NCBI RefSeq assembly: GCF_932526225.1
Contig: NC_064034.1
Coordinates: 5,008,001-5,072,000 of the forward strand
DNA length: 64,000 bases
Direction: 5' to 3'
Origin: Nematostella vectensis
Taxonomy: Eukaryota; Cnidaria; Anthozoa; Actiniaria; Edwardsiidae
Under the pieces are notes generated by a model that was not told where the DNA came from, did not search any database, and was given only the letters and a program-made list of their open reading frames with translations. Shown here one piece after another: positions 62,201 to 64,000 of this stretch (positions within the stretch are counted from its first letter, which is position 1; every line of letters starts with the position of its first letter). The position numbers and the translations under genes were made by a program.

Positions 62201-64000
62201 ATGTAATACAACCCGTGAAATGAAGTAAGGTGGGCCTTTGGGTATGTAATGCAACACCGTGAAATGAAGTAAGTTTGGCCTTTGGGTATATAATACAACC
62301 CGTGAAATGAAGTAAGGTGGGCCTTTGGGTATGTAATGCAACACGTGAAATGAAGTAAGGTGGGCCTTTAAATATGTAATGCAACACGTGAAATGAAGTA
62401 AGGTGGGCCTTTGGGTATGTAAAACAACCCGTGAAATGAAGTAAGGTGGGCCTTTGGGTATGTAATACAACACGTGAAATGAAGTAAGGTGGGCCTTTGG
62501 GTACGTAATGCAACACGTAAAATGAAGTAAGGTGGGCCTTTGGGTATGTAATACAACCGGTGAAATGAAGTAAGGTGGGCCTTTGGGTATGTAATGCAAC
62601 ACCGTGAAATGAAGTAAGGTTGGCCTTTGGGTATGTAATACAACCCGTGAAATGAAGTAAGGTGGGCCTTTGGGTATGTAATGCAACACGTGAAATGAAG
62701 TAAGGTGGGCCTTTAGGTATGTAATGCAACACGTGAAATGAAGTAAGGTGGGCCTTTAGGTATGTAATGCAACACGTGAAATTAAGTAAGGTGGGCCTTT
62801 GGGTATGTAATGCAAACTGTTAAATGAAGTAAGGTGGGCCTTTGGGTACGTAATGCAACACGTGAAATGAAGTAAGGTGGGCCTTTGGGTATGTAATGCA
62901 ACACGTGAAATGAAGTAAGGTGGGCCTTTGGGTATGTAATGTAACACGTGAAATGAAGTAAGTTGGGCCTTTGGGTATGTAATACAACCCGTGAAATGAA
63001 GTAAGGTGGGCCTTTGGGTATGTAATACAACCCGTGAAATGAAGTAAGGTGGGCCTTTGGGTATGTAATGCAACACCGTGAAATGAAGTAAGGTGGGCCT
63101 TTGGGTATGTAATACAACACGTGAAATGAAGTAAGGTGGGCCTTTGGATATATAATACAACCCGTGAAATGAAGTAAGGTGGGCCTTTGGGTATGTAATG
63201 CAACACGTGAAATGAAGTAAGGTGGGCCTTTAGGTATGTAATGCAACACGTGAAATGAAGTAAGGTGGGCCTTTAAATATGTAATGCAACACGTGAAATG
63301 AAGTAAGGTGGGCCTTTGGGTATGTAATACAACCCGTGAAATGAAGTAAGGTGGGCCATTGGGTATGTAATACAACCCGTGAAATGAAATAAGGTGGGCC
63401 TTTGGGTATGTAATGCCACACGTGAAATGAAGTAAGGTGGGCCTTTGGGTATGTAATACAACCCGTGAAATGAAGTAAGTTGGGCCTTTGTTTATGTAAT
63501 GCAACACGTGAAATGAAGTAAGGTGGGCCTTTAGGTATGTAATGCAACACGTGAAATGAAGTAAGGTGGGCCTTTAGGTATGTAATGCAACACGTGAAAT
63601 GAAGTAAGGTGGGCCTTTGGGTATGTAATGCAAACTGTTAAATGAAGTAAGGTGGGCCTTTGGGTATGTAATACAACACGTGAAATGAAGTAAGGTGGGC
63701 CTTTGGGTACGTAATGCAACACGTGAAATGAAGTAAGGTGGGCCTTTGGGTACGTAATGCAACACGTGAAATGAAGTAAGGTGGGCATTTGGGTACGTAA
63801 TGCAACCCGTGAAATGAAGTAAGGTGGGCCTTTGGGTATGTAATGCAACACGTGAGATGAAGTAAGGTGGGCCTTTAGGTATGTAATGCAACACGTGAAA
63901 TGAAGTAAGGTGGGCCTTTGGGTACGTAATGCAACACGTGAAATGAAGTAAGGTGGGCCTTTGGGTATGTAATACAACCCGTGAAATGAAGTAAGGTTGG
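47243..64000. repeat. Giant 43-bp minisatellite (about 390 units) filling RAD54L2 intron 17, open at the window end
   Basis: The basic unit is 43 bp: GTGAAATGAAGTAAGGTGGG, then CCTTTGGGTATGTAATACAA, then CAC or CCC. Variants include GCAACAC, GCAACACC (44 bp), GTAACAC, ACAGTAC, GCAAACTGTTA, and GGTACGTAA or TTAAATATGTAA in place of GGGTATGTAA. The first, diverged unit spans the exon 17/intron 17 border, and regular units run from about 47296 to 64000 with no unique sequence between them. Stop codons are nearly absent in all three minus frames of the unit, and 43 is not a multiple of three. Minus-strand frames of up to about 1,100 codons therefore arise with a 43-residue superperiod. I treat these as artefacts and annotate no gene. 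Confidence 0.97.

Noticed and set aside
59349-62732. A 1,127-codon minus-strand open frame, and dozens of others between 47 and 64 kb
   Set aside because: They consist only of the 43-bp unit read through shifting frames, lie in a RAD54L2 intron, and have no domain or start-site support.

Overview
This is animal nuclear DNA, AT-rich and intron-dense, with GT-AG introns and many short MITE-like elements. RAD54L2 and RNF113 orthologues are vertebrate-like in sequence, and an intronless peptide-type GPCR is also present. My best guess is a cnidarian, probably an anthozoan such as a sea anemone; this rests on gene style and not on a diagnostic marker. Most long open frames are artefacts of tandem repeats. 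The real genes were assembled by hand from exons whose splice sites and reading phases agree.

Layout. 1-11.6 kb: an intronless class A GPCR (minus, 1176-2267), then gene-poor DNA with a hairpin MITE, diverged duplications and a 54-bp array. 11.7-24.4 kb: a minus-strand WD40-repeat gene of at least 16 exons (676 codons joined, 3' end not found). Its introns hold a 5-kb 57-bp minisatellite and a ~108-bp array that copies one of its own exon/intron junctions. 25.1-27.8 kb: a plus-strand four-exon gene for a small cysteine-rich, secreted, probably GPI-anchored protein. 29.6-30.1 kb: a small minus-strand single-pass membrane protein. 30.9-33.4 kb: a CpG-rich 28-bp minisatellite. 33.85-37.1 kb: a nine-exon minus-strand gene for an unrecognised 411-aa protein. 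38.7-40.3 kb: RNF113 (spliceosomal CCCH/RING protein), minus strand. 40.96 kb onward: RAD54L2/ARIP4 (SNF2-family helicase-like), plus strand, 17 exons in view and running out of the window.

From 47.25 kb to the window end, the intron after RAD54L2 exon 17 is one uninterrupted 43-bp minisatellite of roughly 390 units. Its first unit overlaps the exon 17 splice donor. The WD40 gene shows the same relationship between a donor and an array. These two donor-seeded arrays, which fill introns with decoy 5' splice sites, are the most unusual feature of the window.

Two head-to-head pairs (WD40/GPI-protein and RNF113/RAD54L2) probably use shared bidirectional promoters of about 0.6-0.7 kb.
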